DNA of 64,000 nt from Haloarcula marismortui ATCC 43049. Lineage in GTDB: Archaea > Halobacteriota > Halobacteria > Halobacteriales > Haloarculaceae. The stretch is from positions 2,604,001 to 2,668,000 of the forward strand of contig NC_006396.1 in assembly GCF_000011085.1 (NCBI RefSeq), given 5' to 3'. Positions 27,384-39,052 of the stretch are shown one piece after another. The position numbers and the translations under genes are program-made. Below the pieces are notes generated by a model. The model did no database searches. It worked only from the letters and a program-made list of their open reading frames with translations, and was not told the DNA's origin. How positions within the stretch are numbered: position 1 is the first letter of the stretch; the number at the start of each line of letters is the position of its first letter.

Positions 27384-27692
27384 ATGGCACCCGACAGTGA
27401 CAAGCGCAACTTCGCACTGCGCGAAGACGGTGACGAATCGAGCGTCTTCTCGGGCGGAACACCTCGACAGGCTGCACTGAAAGCAGCACGTCGACTTGAG
27501 CCGGCCGACGGTGAAGAGCAGGCTGACCCTGAGGAGATACGACTACGGGAGAAGGGGACTCACAAGGTCCACATCTATGAGGCGTGGGCATGGGTCGAGG
27601 AGGCACCTGACGACAAACCCGACTGGATGCCCGGCGATATCACGAAAGGGAACGTCTCGAAGCAGGGCGTCGAACACCTAGACGAGATCTAG
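27384..27692 (+). CDS. Chromosomal protein MC1 family
   Basis: 102-residue architectural DNA-binding protein. Conserved MC1 elements: KRNFALREDGDESSVFSGG, TPRQAALKAARRL, IRLREKGTHKVHIYEAWAW and PDWMPGDITKGNVSK. MC1 binds and bends DNA as a monomer. This copy is more acidic than methanogen MC1, as expected in a high-salt cytoplasm. ATG 27384 starts the conserved part; TATATTTA near 27334-27341 is a plausible TATA box with a short leader. The rRNA promoters begin about 190 nt downstream. Confidence 0.93.
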   Translation: MAPDSDKRNFALREDGDESSVFSGGTPRQAALKAARRLEPADGEEQADPEEIRLREKGTHKVHIYEAWAWVEEAPDDKPDWMPGDITKGNVSKQGVEHLDEI

Positions 27693-27878
27693 GTCGCATT
27701 CCCGACATTTTCGGTGGCCGTCTGTGTCGTCTAATTCTAACTGCGCGCTCACGTGCGCGCGAGCGAGAACCGTCTATCATAGTCACTGCTGTTCCGTGAC
27801 CCGTACTCTCCGTCTGTACACGTGTGGGATACTCACACCCGTGTAATCACGTCTCGCAGGCGACCTCCTTCGACGGCG
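27693..27878 (+). other. Intergenic stretch before the rRNA promoters, with two palindromes
   Basis: No gene seen. Two palindromic patches stand out: GCGCGC...GCGCGC around 27744-27761 (possible MC1 terminator or processing hairpin), and ACACG-GTG...CAC-CGTGT at 27818-27844 (GTGTGGGATACTCACAC core), which lies about 35-60 nt before the first rRNA TATA-like box and could bind a regulator of rRNA transcription. Confidence 0.45.
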
Positions 27879-28067
27879 TTAAGTGTGGCTCACCCATCGG
27901 AATGAAATGCGAACGCGGTCAGGGGCGATGCCCCCCGAACGAACGCACTCGTTCCGACGCCCTTAAGTGTAACAGGGCGTTCGGAATGAACGCAAAGGTC
28001 GCTCGCGTCGTGTGGTTCGACGCGATACCAATCCGACGCCCTTAAGTGTAACAGGGTGCTCGGAATG
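27879..28067 (+). promoter_or_regulatory. Three tandem rRNA promoters
   Basis: Three near-identical promoter units precede the 16S gene. Each has TTAAGTG as TATA-like box (27879-27885, 27963-27969, 28042-28048) and GGAATG starting exactly 20 nt later (27899, 27983, 28062), so unit spacing is 84 then 79 nt. Units 2 and 3 also share CGACGCCCTTAAGTGTAACA. Tandem promoters of this type are known from haloarchaeal rRNA operons. GGAATG probably lies just before the start points. Confidence 0.8.
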
Positions 28068-28142
28068 AACGCGAACGACGTTCGGTCGGGGACATCGAAC
28101 CCCTGCCGACACGGACCAGGCGGGACCGACTCGCCAACGAAA

Positions 28143-28168
28143 CTCGAAGCCTTTATGGTGGCTTCGAG
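28143..28168 (+). promoter_or_regulatory. Perfect inverted repeat enclosing an internal rRNA promoter
   Basis: CTCGAAGCC at 28143-28151 and GGCTTCGAG at 28160-28168 form a 9-bp perfect inverted repeat. The 8-nt centre is TTTATGGT, a TATA-like box, at the place where haloarchaeal rRNA operons have an internal promoter. In RNA it would be a hairpin; in DNA it would place a two-fold site over the TATA box. Confidence 0.55.
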
Positions 28169-28237
28169 ACAACAATCAGGTCCGAAGAAATGAGGATTCC
28201 ACCCCTGCGGTCCGCCGTCAAGATGGGATCTGATGTT

Positions 28238-28251
28238 AGCCCTGATAGTTC
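28238..28251 (+). other. 16S pre-rRNA processing stem, 5' arm
   Basis: The 14 nt AGCCCTGATAGTTC pair perfectly with GAACTATCAGGGCT at 29898-29911, downstream of 16S. The two arms enclose the whole 16S gene and form the long processing stem cut by the splicing endonuclease in archaea. The flanks are consistent with a bulge-helix-bulge, but I could not fit the 16S central helix as cleanly as for 23S. Confidence 0.75.
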
Positions 28252-28354
28252 GGTGACACTCGGTCGACGGGTGTCCTCGAACACCCTTCGATAGCGACCA
28301 CACCCATTATATGGGTGTGATCCCGCCTAACCCCCCGGCATTGTGCCGGGATAC

Positions 28355-29826
<1,472 letters not shown>

Positions 29827-29897
29827 ACTGACCGGGATTGGGGCTCTGCCCCAACCCACCTTTCGGTGTTCGAGAACTCCGCCGACCGGGCACCTAT

Positions 29898-29911
29898 GAA
29901 CTATCAGGGCT
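29898..29911 (+). other. 16S pre-rRNA processing stem, 3' arm
   Basis: GAACTATCAGGGCT is the exact reverse complement of 28238-28251 and lies between the 16S 3' end and tRNA-Ala. Cutting here frees the 16S precursor and leaves a short leader on the tRNA. Confidence 0.75.
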
Positions 29912-29931
29912 GACAACCGTGCGGATCTGCC

Positions 29932-30003
29932 GGGCCCATAGCTCAGCGGGAGAGCGCCGCCTTTGCAAGGCGGAGGCCCTGGGTTCAAATCCCAGTGGGT
30001 CCA
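29932..30003 (+). tRNA. tRNA-Ala (TGC)
   Basis: 72 nt in the 16S-23S spacer, the usual archaeal place for tRNA-Ala. The acceptor stem GGGCCCA pairs with TGGGTCC (one G-T pair), discriminator A. The anticodon loop is TTTGCAA, anticodon TGC. The T-arm contains GGGTTCAAATCCC. No intron and no encoded CCA. Confidence 0.98.
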
Positions 30004-30156
30004 TACGACGTGCCTGCCCCGAACCGTGCCGCTTAAGTGTGGGACGGCGATGGAATATGGTACGACGACAGATGCACCAGGCCGGGTAAAACCGAGCCTG
30101 GGAAGGGTCGATTCGCCCACCATCTCCACCTTGGGGGCGAGTATGAAACCGTGTGT

Positions 30157-30190
30157 ACGTGCGATCCAGGCGTCCACTGGACTCGTTCAG
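30157..30190 (+). other. 23S pre-rRNA bulge-helix-bulge motif, 5' half
   Basis: A textbook BHB with the region 33175-33208. The outer helix ACGTGCGATCCAG (30157-30169) pairs with 33196-33208; the 4-bp central helix GCGT (30170-30173) pairs with GCGC (33189-33192); the 3-nt bulges are CCA (30174-30176) and AAA (33193-33195); the inner helix CTGGACTCGTTCAG (30177-30190) pairs with 33175-33188. This is the substrate of the tRNA-splicing endonuclease encoded at 18899. Confidence 0.88.
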
Positions 30191-30210
30191 TTGAACGAGT
30201 CACAACGACG

Positions 30211-33132
<2,922 letters not shown>

Positions 33133-33174
33133 TCATACGCACTGTGACTCATTCACCGACGATTTAACTCGTCG

Positions 33175-33208
33175 CTGAACGAGTCCAGGCGCAAACTGGA
33201 TCGCACGT
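33175..33208 (+). other. 23S pre-rRNA bulge-helix-bulge motif, 3' half
   Basis: Partner of 30157-30190: inner helix CTGAACGAGTCCAG, central GCGC, bulge AAA, outer helix CTGGATCGCACGT. Both helices are perfectly complementary (14 and 13 bp), so 23S is excised by endonuclease cuts in the two 3-nt bulges. Confidence 0.88.
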
Positions 33209-33271
33209 AATCACACGGTGGAAGAGTTAATCGAGACTGGTACTATCGCGGTTCGATTCCGTGACTCGACG

Positions 33272-33393
33272 TTAGGCGGCCACAGCGGTGGGGTTGCCTC
33301 CCGTACCCATCCCGAACACGGAAGATAAGCCCACCAGCGTTCCAGGGAGTACTGGAGTGCGCGAGCCTCTGGGAAATCCGGTTCGCCGCCACC
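33272..33393 (+). rRNA. rrf: 5S ribosomal RNA
   Basis: 122 nt from TTAGGCGGCCACAGCGGTGG to GGTTCGCCGCCACC. The terminal helix GGCGGC/GCCGCC is visible, as are the conserved CCCATCCCGAACACGGAAG loop and the GCGAGCCTCTGGGAAATCC arm. It lies 139 nt after the 23S end. Confidence 0.98.
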
Positions 33394-33408
33394 ACTCATA
33401 CCTTTCAT

Positions 33409-33450
33409 AGCCCACTCAGGAGAGACATCTCTCCCGAGTGGGCTTTCCGT
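33409..33450 (+). terminator. Hairpin after 5S rRNA
   Basis: AGCCCACTC (33409-33417) and GAGTGGGCT (33436-33444) form a 9-bp perfect stem, with GGAGAG/CTCTCC continuing inside and a short loop, followed by TTTCCGTATTTAT. It may terminate rRNA transcription or protect the 5S end. TATTTATAAG just after it is a likely TATA box for the gene at 33498. Confidence 0.65.
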
Positions 33451-33497
33451 ATTTATAAGCAGTGCGTAACTACCTAATTGAGCCGAGAAACAATGGC

Positions 33498-33755
33498 ATG
33501 ACTCGCGAAGTCAAACTGAACGAACTCACGGCGCTTCTTGAAACGGCAACGTACCCGCTGTCGGTCGCGACTGCTCGGGAGGAGTTCGACGATGTACGGC
33601 TCGTGCACGCAGACGGTACTGAACCGTTAGCTGCGGTGCTGGATCGGATCGATGACGAGCAGTTCGAGTCTACCGACGAGGCGCAATCGTCAATCTACAA
33701 TACTATCCCGGTCGAAGGGGTTGGCGAGCCGGGCCAGTCAGAGGGCGAGGGCTGA
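33498..33755 (+). CDS. Small haloarchaeal protein, DUF5789-like
   Basis: 85 residues, starting MTREVKLNELTALLETATYP, with a small alpha/beta pattern (PLSVATAREEFDDVRLVHAD) and an acidic C-terminal tail. It resembles the DUF5789 family common in haloarchaea, whose function is unknown. TATTTATAAG near 33451-33460 should drive it, with transcription starting around 33480. The out-of-frame ATG at 33493 makes only two codons. It sits between 5S and tRNA-Cys. Confidence 0.8.
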   Translation: MTREVKLNELTALLETATYPLSVATAREEFDDVRLVHADGTEPLAAVLDRIDDEQFESTDEAQSSIYNTIPVEGVGEPGQSEGEG

Positions 33756-33801
33756 TCGAATTCGCTACGCTTAAACGACCGAGTTGACTACCACTATCTG
33801 C

Positions 33802-33877
33802 GCCAAGGTGGCAGAGTCTGGCCTAACGCAGCGGCCTGCAGAGCCGCCCATCGCCGGTTCAAATCCGGCCCTTGGCT
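33802..33877 (+). tRNA. tRNA-Cys (GCA)
   Basis: 76 nt. The acceptor stem GCCAAGG pairs with CCTTGGC; the discriminator is T, as in nearly all tRNA-Cys. The anticodon loop is CTGCAGA, anticodon GCA. The T-arm contains CCGGTTCAAATCCGG. tRNA-Cys after 5S is a usual arrangement in haloarchaeal rRNA operons. The AT-richer accessory region begins just past it. Confidence 0.97.
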
Positions 33878-33901
33878 TCTCAGTTGCTTACGCCCCCAAT
33901 A

Positions 33902-33934
33902 AATCCCGGTGAGCTACCCGGTTTCTGCCTTTTT
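33902..33934 (+). terminator. Probable terminator after tRNA-Cys
   Basis: An imperfect hairpin (CCGGT-GAGCT-ACCCGG, with AA/TT extension) is followed by GTTTCTGCCTTTTTG, a T-rich stretch typical of archaeal termination. It would end the rRNA/tRNA-Cys transcript. Confidence 0.5.
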
Positions 33935-34210
33935 GTGTGGGTCGACGTTATGAACTGTTGCTCGAAAACGGTTAAAAACAGGAACACGATTCTAGCGAAA
34001 GATACAGTGTTGGCAGGCTGTCTATCAAGTCTGTTTTCGACGGGCAACAACCGACGTAGCGGGATCGCACGAAGTAACGATGTAGCTACAAACTGTTTCC
34101 CGGGACATTCGAACGCTGGAGCTAGCGGCGATGAGGGCGGTGAAGAAAGAGATATGTCGCTGCTGACCTGGTATCAACCCTTATTTGTCGGCACCAGTAT
34201 TACAGTTGCA
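33935..34210 (+). other. Upstream region of the first DUF5305-like gene
   Basis: The frame of the next gene is open back through this stretch, with in-frame ATGs at 33950 and 34154, but its translation (many Cys, Asn, Gly, no family resemblance) does not look like protein. CTTATTTG at 34180-34187 is a TATA-like box 27 nt before ATG 34211, which supports the shorter leaderless start. Nothing else recognised. Confidence 0.5.
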
Positions 34211-35209
34211 ATGTGGTTGTTGGGTCAGAAAACGCGGCGGACAGTCGTCGACAACCACGAACTGCTACTGATTTGTCTGGTTGCTATCGCTGCAGTTGGG
34301 GGATATCTCACGTATACGGGGCACGTTGCTCCAGGAACGGACACAACCACGCGGCAGGTGTCGTCGTGGCAATCGTCTGGCTCGTTCTCCCACAACGCGA
34401 CAGTTCGCAACGGGACCTCAGCGTTTCCAGAGGGTGAAGTGCTTGAGGACAGATCCGTGTACCTCCAGCGGGTCGCTCCCGTACTGGACGGAGCGTTCAC
34501 CTACACGTACAGTGCCAGCAACGAAAGTGACCTCACCGCTTCAGCTGACGTGTTCGTTCAGTATCGGTCCGTTGAATCGACGCAAAACGGAGCTCTCGTC
34601 TACTGGGAAGTCGAACGACCGCTGACACAGGGCACTGTGCAATCGCTGGCCGCGGGCGAACATATGGCGGTTCCGCTCTCGCTGAATGTCAGTCGCGCAG
34701 CTGAAGCCGTTCGACGTATCGATTCCGAACACGGCCAGACATCCGGTCGACTTAAGATAGCGGTGGTCTCTCAGGTAACTCTCTCGGGGACACGTAACGG
34801 GCAGTCAGTCGACACGGCTCGCACGTACCGCTCTGGACCCTCGGTGGCCAGTGCTCCCGCTTGGTTGCCTTGGCGGCGCTACTCCCTCGTCTACGGGCGC
34901 ACGACCGACTATTTCACACTTACTGACGCCGAGCGCCGATGGCTCGTATACAAGTCCACTCGCGAGGAGTTTGATGAATGGATAACCGTTGGCCGAGATG
35001 ATCCAGTCGACGACGTCTGGACGACTTCCGTCGATTCGCTCGTCTGGCTCGTGGATATCGCAATAGACACCGATGAACGTATCATTGAGTCAAATAGCGA
35101 TTCTGATTTCCTCGTGTACACTGGTGACCGATTGTTTCGGTACGACCCTCCGCCAGAACCCAGAACTGATTCCACTATGGGCAACAGTGACGCTGAAACA
35201 TCGGACTGA
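34211..35209 (+). CDS. DUF5305-like membrane protein, copy 1
   Basis: 332 residues from ATG 34211. One helix near the N-terminus (LLLICLVAIAAVGGYLTYTG) is followed by an extracytoplasmic beta-rich domain with many possible N-glycosylation sites, a second hydrophobic patch (SAPAWLPWRRYSLVYG), and a cytoplasmic tail with EFDEWITVGRD and DSLVWLVDIAIDTDERIIE. The tail is closely similar to the DUF5305 protein at 40866 (NDFDEWISTARI, DSLVDLVDIAIDSDRRVLE), so the two are paralogues flanking the TasA-like genes. Archaeal DUF5305 proteins are often found with SipW peptidases. Role unknown; an accessory to fibre assembly is an inference. Confidence 0.82.
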   Translation: MWLLGQKTRRTVVDNHELLLICLVAIAAVGGYLTYTGHVAPGTDTTTRQVSSWQSSGSFSHNATVRNGTSAFPEGEVLEDRSVYLQRVAPVLDGAFTYTYSASNESDLTASADVFVQYRSVESTQNGALVYWEVERPLTQGTVQSLAAGEHMAVPLSLNVSRAAEAVRRIDSEHGQTSGRLKIAVVSQVTLSGTRNGQSVDTARTYRSGPSVASAPAWLPWRRYSLVYGRTTDYFTLTDAERRWLVYKSTREEFDEWITVGRDDPVDDVWTTSVDSLVWLVDIAIDTDERIIESNSDSDFLVYTGDRLFRYDPPPEPRTDSTMGNSDAETSD

Positions 35210-35219
35210 CCGAGTTATT

Positions 35220-36524
35220 TTATTGCTCTTTGGTGCCGTCGTCGTCGGCTTGCGGTTCAAGCATCGCATCGAGTTCAGGGACCAGTCGGTACCCGGTCAC
35301 CGTGCCGACTGCAGCGGAGAACGCGAGTGCAACACCCAGCTGTGTGACTGAGCCGAAGCCAGCGCTCGAAACCGCTGACACGACAAGAATTGTGAGCACA
35401 ATCCCGGCAAGACCGATCGCTGCTTCGCGGATAGCGACGCGGCGGAATCGGTAACGGCGGTCACTCGGTTGTGTCTGGAGTACCGGGAGGACGTCATGAT
35501 ATCGCGTCTGGACGAGGTAGTTTGTCACTACCGCGAGCAGGCCAGCGATGAACGCCCATGGGCCCCAGCTAACTCCGAATGCCGGATCGAAACCGAGGGT
35601 GAATCCACTCGGCTCGGCTGACTGCTGGCTTTCGGGTGTCGGCGGTACAGGTTCGGCCCCGCCGCCGGCCACAGTTTCGGGTTCTTCTTCGCTGTCAGTG
35701 GGCGTCTCAGTCGGCTCCTCGGTCGATGCCCCGACGCCACCGCCGCCACCGCTTTCTCCGCCAGCGGGCGTTTCAGCCGGCTCGTCAGTTGTTATCGCAA
35801 CCTCTGGGCTGTCGGTACTCTCCTCGCCAGTGTCGCCGCTATCGCTTACGTTGGTACCACCGTCACCAACACTGCCTGCATCTGTGCCGTCCCCATCGCC
35901 GGTGCCACCGCCGTCACTTGACCCGGTGTCACCACCACCGCTGCCCCCTGCACCAGTATTACCGCCTGCATCACCCCCGCTACCACCACTTCCGCTGTCA
36001 CCATTGCCACCATTACCTCCACCAGTGCCTGACTCGGCATCTGGAATTTCCATGGTGTACGTCACTTTCTCAGAGAGGGATGCCGGGCTGTCGGCGCTTG
36101 TCGTCACGGTGAATCCGAGCGTTGCCTGCTCGCCCGGGTCAAGCGTAAGCGTGTTACTCGCCTCATCGACCGACTCGCGTGCGCCTGCATCTGTGTTCCT
36201 GTAGATGCCCAACCACTCGCTATCGTGCACGATCCGGATCGCCGCCTCCTCGTCGCTACCGTTGACTCCCGCAAAGCCGACAACAAACACGTCGTCGAAT
36301 ACAGTCTCAGTGCTAAAAAAAACGTCAACGGATATAATAAGCTCGCCGTTGCTGTCAAACGATGCGTAGCGGTCGCCGTTGGGCGTGTCAGCTGGGGCCA
36401 GCGCAACCCCGGTGTCCTCCGCTGGGGCGAGTTCGTCAACGGGTTCGGAGAGTGGGACCGCAGCCGTGGACATGACTGTCCCGCAGACGATGAACACGAG
36501 CCCAAGGGCGAAGTACCATTTCAT
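35220..36524 (-). CDS. DUF1102-like exported protein with Gly/Ser-rich stalk and membrane anchor
   Basis: 434 residues. A signal-like helix (WYFALGLVFIVCGTVMSTAA) leads to a domain of about 140 residues resembling DUF1102 (NGELIISVDVFFSTETVFDD, then EWLGIYRNTDAG and LTLDPGEQATLGFTVTTSAD). Residues 165-300 are a low-complexity Gly/Ser/Asp then Thr/Glu/Pro-rich stalk. The C-terminus has about three helices (WGPWAFIAGLLAVVTNYLV; IGLAGIVLTILVVSAVSS; LGVALAFSAAVGTVTGY). It could be the cell-surface anchor for fibres made by its neighbours; that role is inferred. It converges with the DUF5305 gene, 10 nt away. Confidence 0.78.
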   Translation of the reverse strand: MKWYFALGLVFIVCGTVMSTAAVPLSEPVDELAPAEDTGVALAPADTPNGDRYASFDSNGELIISVDVFFSTETVFDDVFVVGFAGVNGSDEEAAIRIVHDSEWLGIYRNTDAGARESVDEASNTLTLDPGEQATLGFTVTTSADSPASLSEKVTYTMEIPDAESGTGGGNGGNGDSGSGGSGGDAGGNTGAGGSGGGDTGSSDGGGTGDGDGTDAGSVGDGGTNVSDSGDTGEESTDSPEVAITTDEPAETPAGGESGGGGGVGASTEEPTETPTDSEEEPETVAGGGAEPVPPTPESQQSAEPSGFTLGFDPAFGVSWGPWAFIAGLLAVVTNYLVQTRYHDVLPVLQTQPSDRRYRFRRVAIREAAIGLAGIVLTILVVSAVSSAGFGSVTQLGVALAFSAAVGTVTGYRLVPELDAMLEPQADDDGTKEQ

Positions 36525-36596
36525 ATTCTGGCTGGAGGTAGCGACTTACCCGGACAGTGATAGCCTTCACATTTCAGTGATAAGCCGGACTGGTTA

Positions 36597-37205
36597 CTAC
36601 GCGCTACTGTAGTCGTCCCGCCGTGCTGCGAAGACAATCGATTTTATATCGTCAATGTCTGCGTCAGTATTGTTCCGAAGATCAACAACAATTGTAAGAG
36701 TGATCTCAGTACCGGCGGCTAAGTCGACAGCGTTGTCACCTTCGCTATCGCTATCGACGATTGATCTTCCGTCCGTGCCCGTAGTTTCAATATCTAGTGC
36801 ACTCCCAACAAGACCGCTTGCACTTGCGCCTTCTTCGTACTCGGTCTCATCAGGATTCACCGAAAGACCGACATCCTTGTTGCTGTCATTACTGACTTTG
36901 AGGGCATTCTTGAATGTGGTCGTCGCATTTTTGTTGAGGTTGGTCTGCTTAATCTCGATAACAGACGTATCTGACCCTTCTGGGGTCGTAGATATGATAC
37001 CGTTAGTGTCCTCAGGGGTTCCACCGTTAGTCGTACCTAGCTTATTCGCCTCGAAACTCAGCAGCGCACTTGAATCATCAGAGGTCTCTATATTGACTGA
37101 TCGCGTCGCTTCAACTGAGGAGAACGCGCCGGAGCCAAACGCGCCGCCGACAGTCGCACTGAGTGTCCCGAGCCCGAGCAGGACACTTCGTCGATTTACT
37201 CTCAT
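36597..37205 (-). CDS. DUF1102 / TasA-like exported protein A
   Basis: 202 residues. The N-terminus MRVNRRSVLLGLGTLSATVG is a twin-Arg-like signal followed by GSGAFSSVEATRSVNIET, the Gly-Ala-Phe-Ser/Thr block conserved in DUF1102 proteins and comparable to the site SipW cuts in bacterial TasA/camelysin. The mature part is beta-rich and acidic, with no transmembrane helix, ending in a strand-rich segment (AAGTEITLTIVVDLRNNT). Likely secreted structural subunit. It is transcribed divergently from a paralogue at 37378, with a large palindrome between them. Confidence 0.82.
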   Translation of the reverse strand: MRVNRRSVLLGLGTLSATVGGAFGSGAFSSVEATRSVNIETSDDSSALLSFEANKLGTTNGGTPEDTNGIISTTPEGSDTSVIEIKQTNLNKNATTTFKNALKVSNDSNKDVGLSVNPDETEYEEGASASGLVGSALDIETTGTDGRSIVDSDSEGDNAVDLAAGTEITLTIVVDLRNNTDADIDDIKSIVFAARRDDYSSA

Positions 37206-37248
37206 CGGTTATGCTACAAAACGCTATCCGACCAATTACTATTGACGC

Positions 37249-37287
37249 GCCTGAGCGGGGTTAATGCCGCCCATTAACGCCTCAGGC
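37249..37287. promoter_or_regulatory. 39-bp nested palindrome between divergent TasA-like genes
   Basis: GCCTGAG (37249-37255) and CTCAGGC (37281-37287) enclose GTTAATG (37260-37266) and CATTAAC (37272-37278): two nested 7-bp inverted repeats sharing a centre within one base. It lies between the starts of the minus gene (37205) and plus gene (37378), upstream of a TATA-like GTATAATAG at 37311-37319. A shared operator for both genes is the simplest reading. Confidence 0.6.
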
Positions 37288-37377
37288 ACGGCTATAACCC
37301 CACTCAAGCAGTATAATAGTAAGTCCCCGGAAACTGTTGTAACTGGTACGGCACCGTCATAACGTGCTGACTAACAT

Positions 37378-38046
37378 ATGAATCGCAGAAACGTACTTAC
37401 GGGACTTGGTGGACTGGCAATCAGTGGTGGGGCGCTCTTCGGAACAGGTGCATTCACGAGCGTTAGCGCAGAGCGTACGGTCGAGGTGAACGTCATCACC
37501 GAGAACGACACCGGGGCCAGTGAGGACGTCTCGGACCTCATCGCGGAGGAATTTGTGGACGTTCGTGTTGATGTTGGCAAGTACAATTCGGTGTATGTGA
37601 ACGATGATAGCACAGACCCTATAGACCTCGAACCGACTGGTGATGGGAATACCCCGGCTCAACAGGTCAGCCTCATCGCGAACAACGATCCGACGATCGT
37701 TTTCGGCGCACAGAGCAGTGGCTTGCTCAACAACGCAACGACGAGCTATGAGAATCTCTTCATCGTCGATAACAGAGAAGGGGACACCTCGCAGGACTTT
37801 AACGTCGAACTCAGCCTCTCCGAGAACGGCACCGGCTCGTGGCTCGACATTGGCGGTGGCGATACCGTTGGTGGGAATGGCACAGGCAATAGTGACCTCG
37901 AACCGATCGCTGCTGGTACCTACTCCGACGGCTCGAGCCTGCAAAAATTTGGAGCCACTGTCGACACCAGCGGTGTTTCCGAAAACACTGGCGGCGCTGA
38001 CGACACTGACACGCTGACGATCAAGATTGAACAGGATTCGTCGTAA
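37378..38046 (+). CDS. DUF1102 / TasA-like exported protein B
   Basis: 222 residues. The signal MNRRNVLTGLGGLAISGGAL leads to FGTGAFTSVSAERTVEVNVI, the same block as in protein A. The mature region is acidic and rich in Asn/Asp/Gly/Ser, predicted beta, with no membrane anchor, ending TDTLTIKIEQDSS. The short final strand and the N-terminal strand after the signal fit donor-strand-type polymer subunits, which is inference. GTATAATAG at 37311 could be the TATA box, giving a short leader. Confidence 0.82.
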   Translation: MNRRNVLTGLGGLAISGGALFGTGAFTSVSAERTVEVNVITENDTGASEDVSDLIAEEFVDVRVDVGKYNSVYVNDDSTDPIDLEPTGDGNTPAQQVSLIANNDPTIVFGAQSSGLLNNATTSYENLFIVDNREGDTSQDFNVELSLSENGTGSWLDIGGGDTVGGNGTGNSDLEPIAAGTYSDGSSLQKFGATVDTSGVSENTGGADDTDTLTIKIEQDSS

Positions 38047-38488
38047 CGATTCGGAACCTCACTGAGCGTTGAATCAACCACGACGCCAGATTGAACACGT
38101 GCTTCCGAGCGAGTCAGTACCCATACGACGCCTTCGCCGGTCGTATTGAGTTCTGACTGAACCAGTATCAATTCGCTCGGTGTTCAATGAATCGTAGTTC
38201 GATAGTAAATTGGCTCAAAGATACCCCATCTCGTGAAGAAATATATCGTGACTTCAACTGATGACAGTAGCATAAGCACGGCTAGAGCTAAATCAAAAGT
38301 GCCAAAATAAACAAATTTACTACGGCTTCCCACGCTAGACCAACTTTCAGACCACGGTCAAGTACCACTACTTTCGAAGCTATCGATTGTAAATTCTACC
38401 CGATTGGTATTCAATATACATACAACTTTGTTATCATTGACATTCCAGAAGACTTTTTATATTATGGAACAGTTTATGGACAACGGCA
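38047..38488 (+). other. AT-rich intergenic region ahead of the regulator operon
   Basis: 442 nt with no credible gene on either strand and clearly higher A+T than the core genes. The only clear signal is TTTTTATATTA at 38454-38464, a strong TATA box about 27 nt before the GTG at 38489, making that mRNA leaderless. The rest may hold regulator sites or decayed DNA. Confidence 0.55.
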
Positions 38489-39052
38489 GTGGGTGGGAAG
38501 CAAAGCAACCAGACAGGGGCTGGTGACGCGATTACACGGGATGAAGTATTTGACTTACTCAGTAATCACCGCCGGCGATACGCGCTACACGTAGCGAAGC
38601 AGACAGACGGTGACTCAGAGCTATCAGACATTGCTGAACAGGTGGCGGCGTGGGAAAACGGGAAACCACAGAGTGAGATCACGTCCAGTGAGCGCCATCG
38701 CGTGTACACGTCAATGCAACAGACGCATCTGCCCGCGATGGACCGCGCGGGCGTGATCGAATACGATAATGGAACAGTCACACTGACCGAACAGGCAGCG
38801 GACCTCGACGTGTACATGGATGTCGTGCCGGAGGACTCCATCCCGTGGGGACAGTACTACCTCGGGCTGGCAGTGCTGTCGGGTGCTATCGTCGGCGCTG
38901 CCGGACTGAATGTGTTCCCAGCCAGCATTCCTGACCTCGCGTGGGCTGGTCTCGTCGTCATGCTGTTTCTCTGTTCCGGGCTGTATCACGTCTGGCAGAG
39001 CCAGCAACTCCGCCTTGGATCGGGCGAGACGCCCCCGGATGTTGAAATATGA
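38489..39052 (+). CDS. Membrane-anchored winged-helix regulator, DUF7344-like
   Basis: 187 residues. The N-terminal 115 form a winged helix typical of haloarchaeal regulators: DEVFDLLSNHRRRYALHVAK, then ELSDIAEQVAAWENG, SERHRVYTSMQQTHLPAMDR and AGVIEYDNGTVTLTEQA. Two C-terminal helices follow (YYLGLAVLSGAIVGAAGLNV; DLAWAGLVVMLFLCSGLYHV). GTG 38489 lies about 27 nt after a TATA box, which decides the start. The stop overlaps the next gene by 4 nt (ATGA), so the regulator and the malectin-domain protein form an operon. It may sense envelope state and control the locus. Confidence 0.88.
   Translation: MGGKQSNQTGAGDAITRDEVFDLLSNHRRRYALHVAKQTDGDSELSDIAEQVAAWENGKPQSEITSSERHRVYTSMQQTHLPAMDRAGVIEYDNGTVTLTEQAADLDVYMDVVPEDSIPWGQYYLGLAVLSGAIVGAAGLNVFPASIPDLAWAGLVVMLFLCSGLYHVWQSQQLRLGSGETPPDVEI

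Noticed and set aside
33872-34210. Upstream extension of the first DUF5305-like gene
   Set aside because: The translation begins in the tRNA-Cys end and terminator; a TATA-like box sits 27 nt before ATG 34211.
36597-37205. Type IV pilin or archaellin
   Set aside because: The signal is twin-Arg-like and lacks the class III cleavage site directly followed by a long hydrophobic helix; the mature part has no N-terminal helix.
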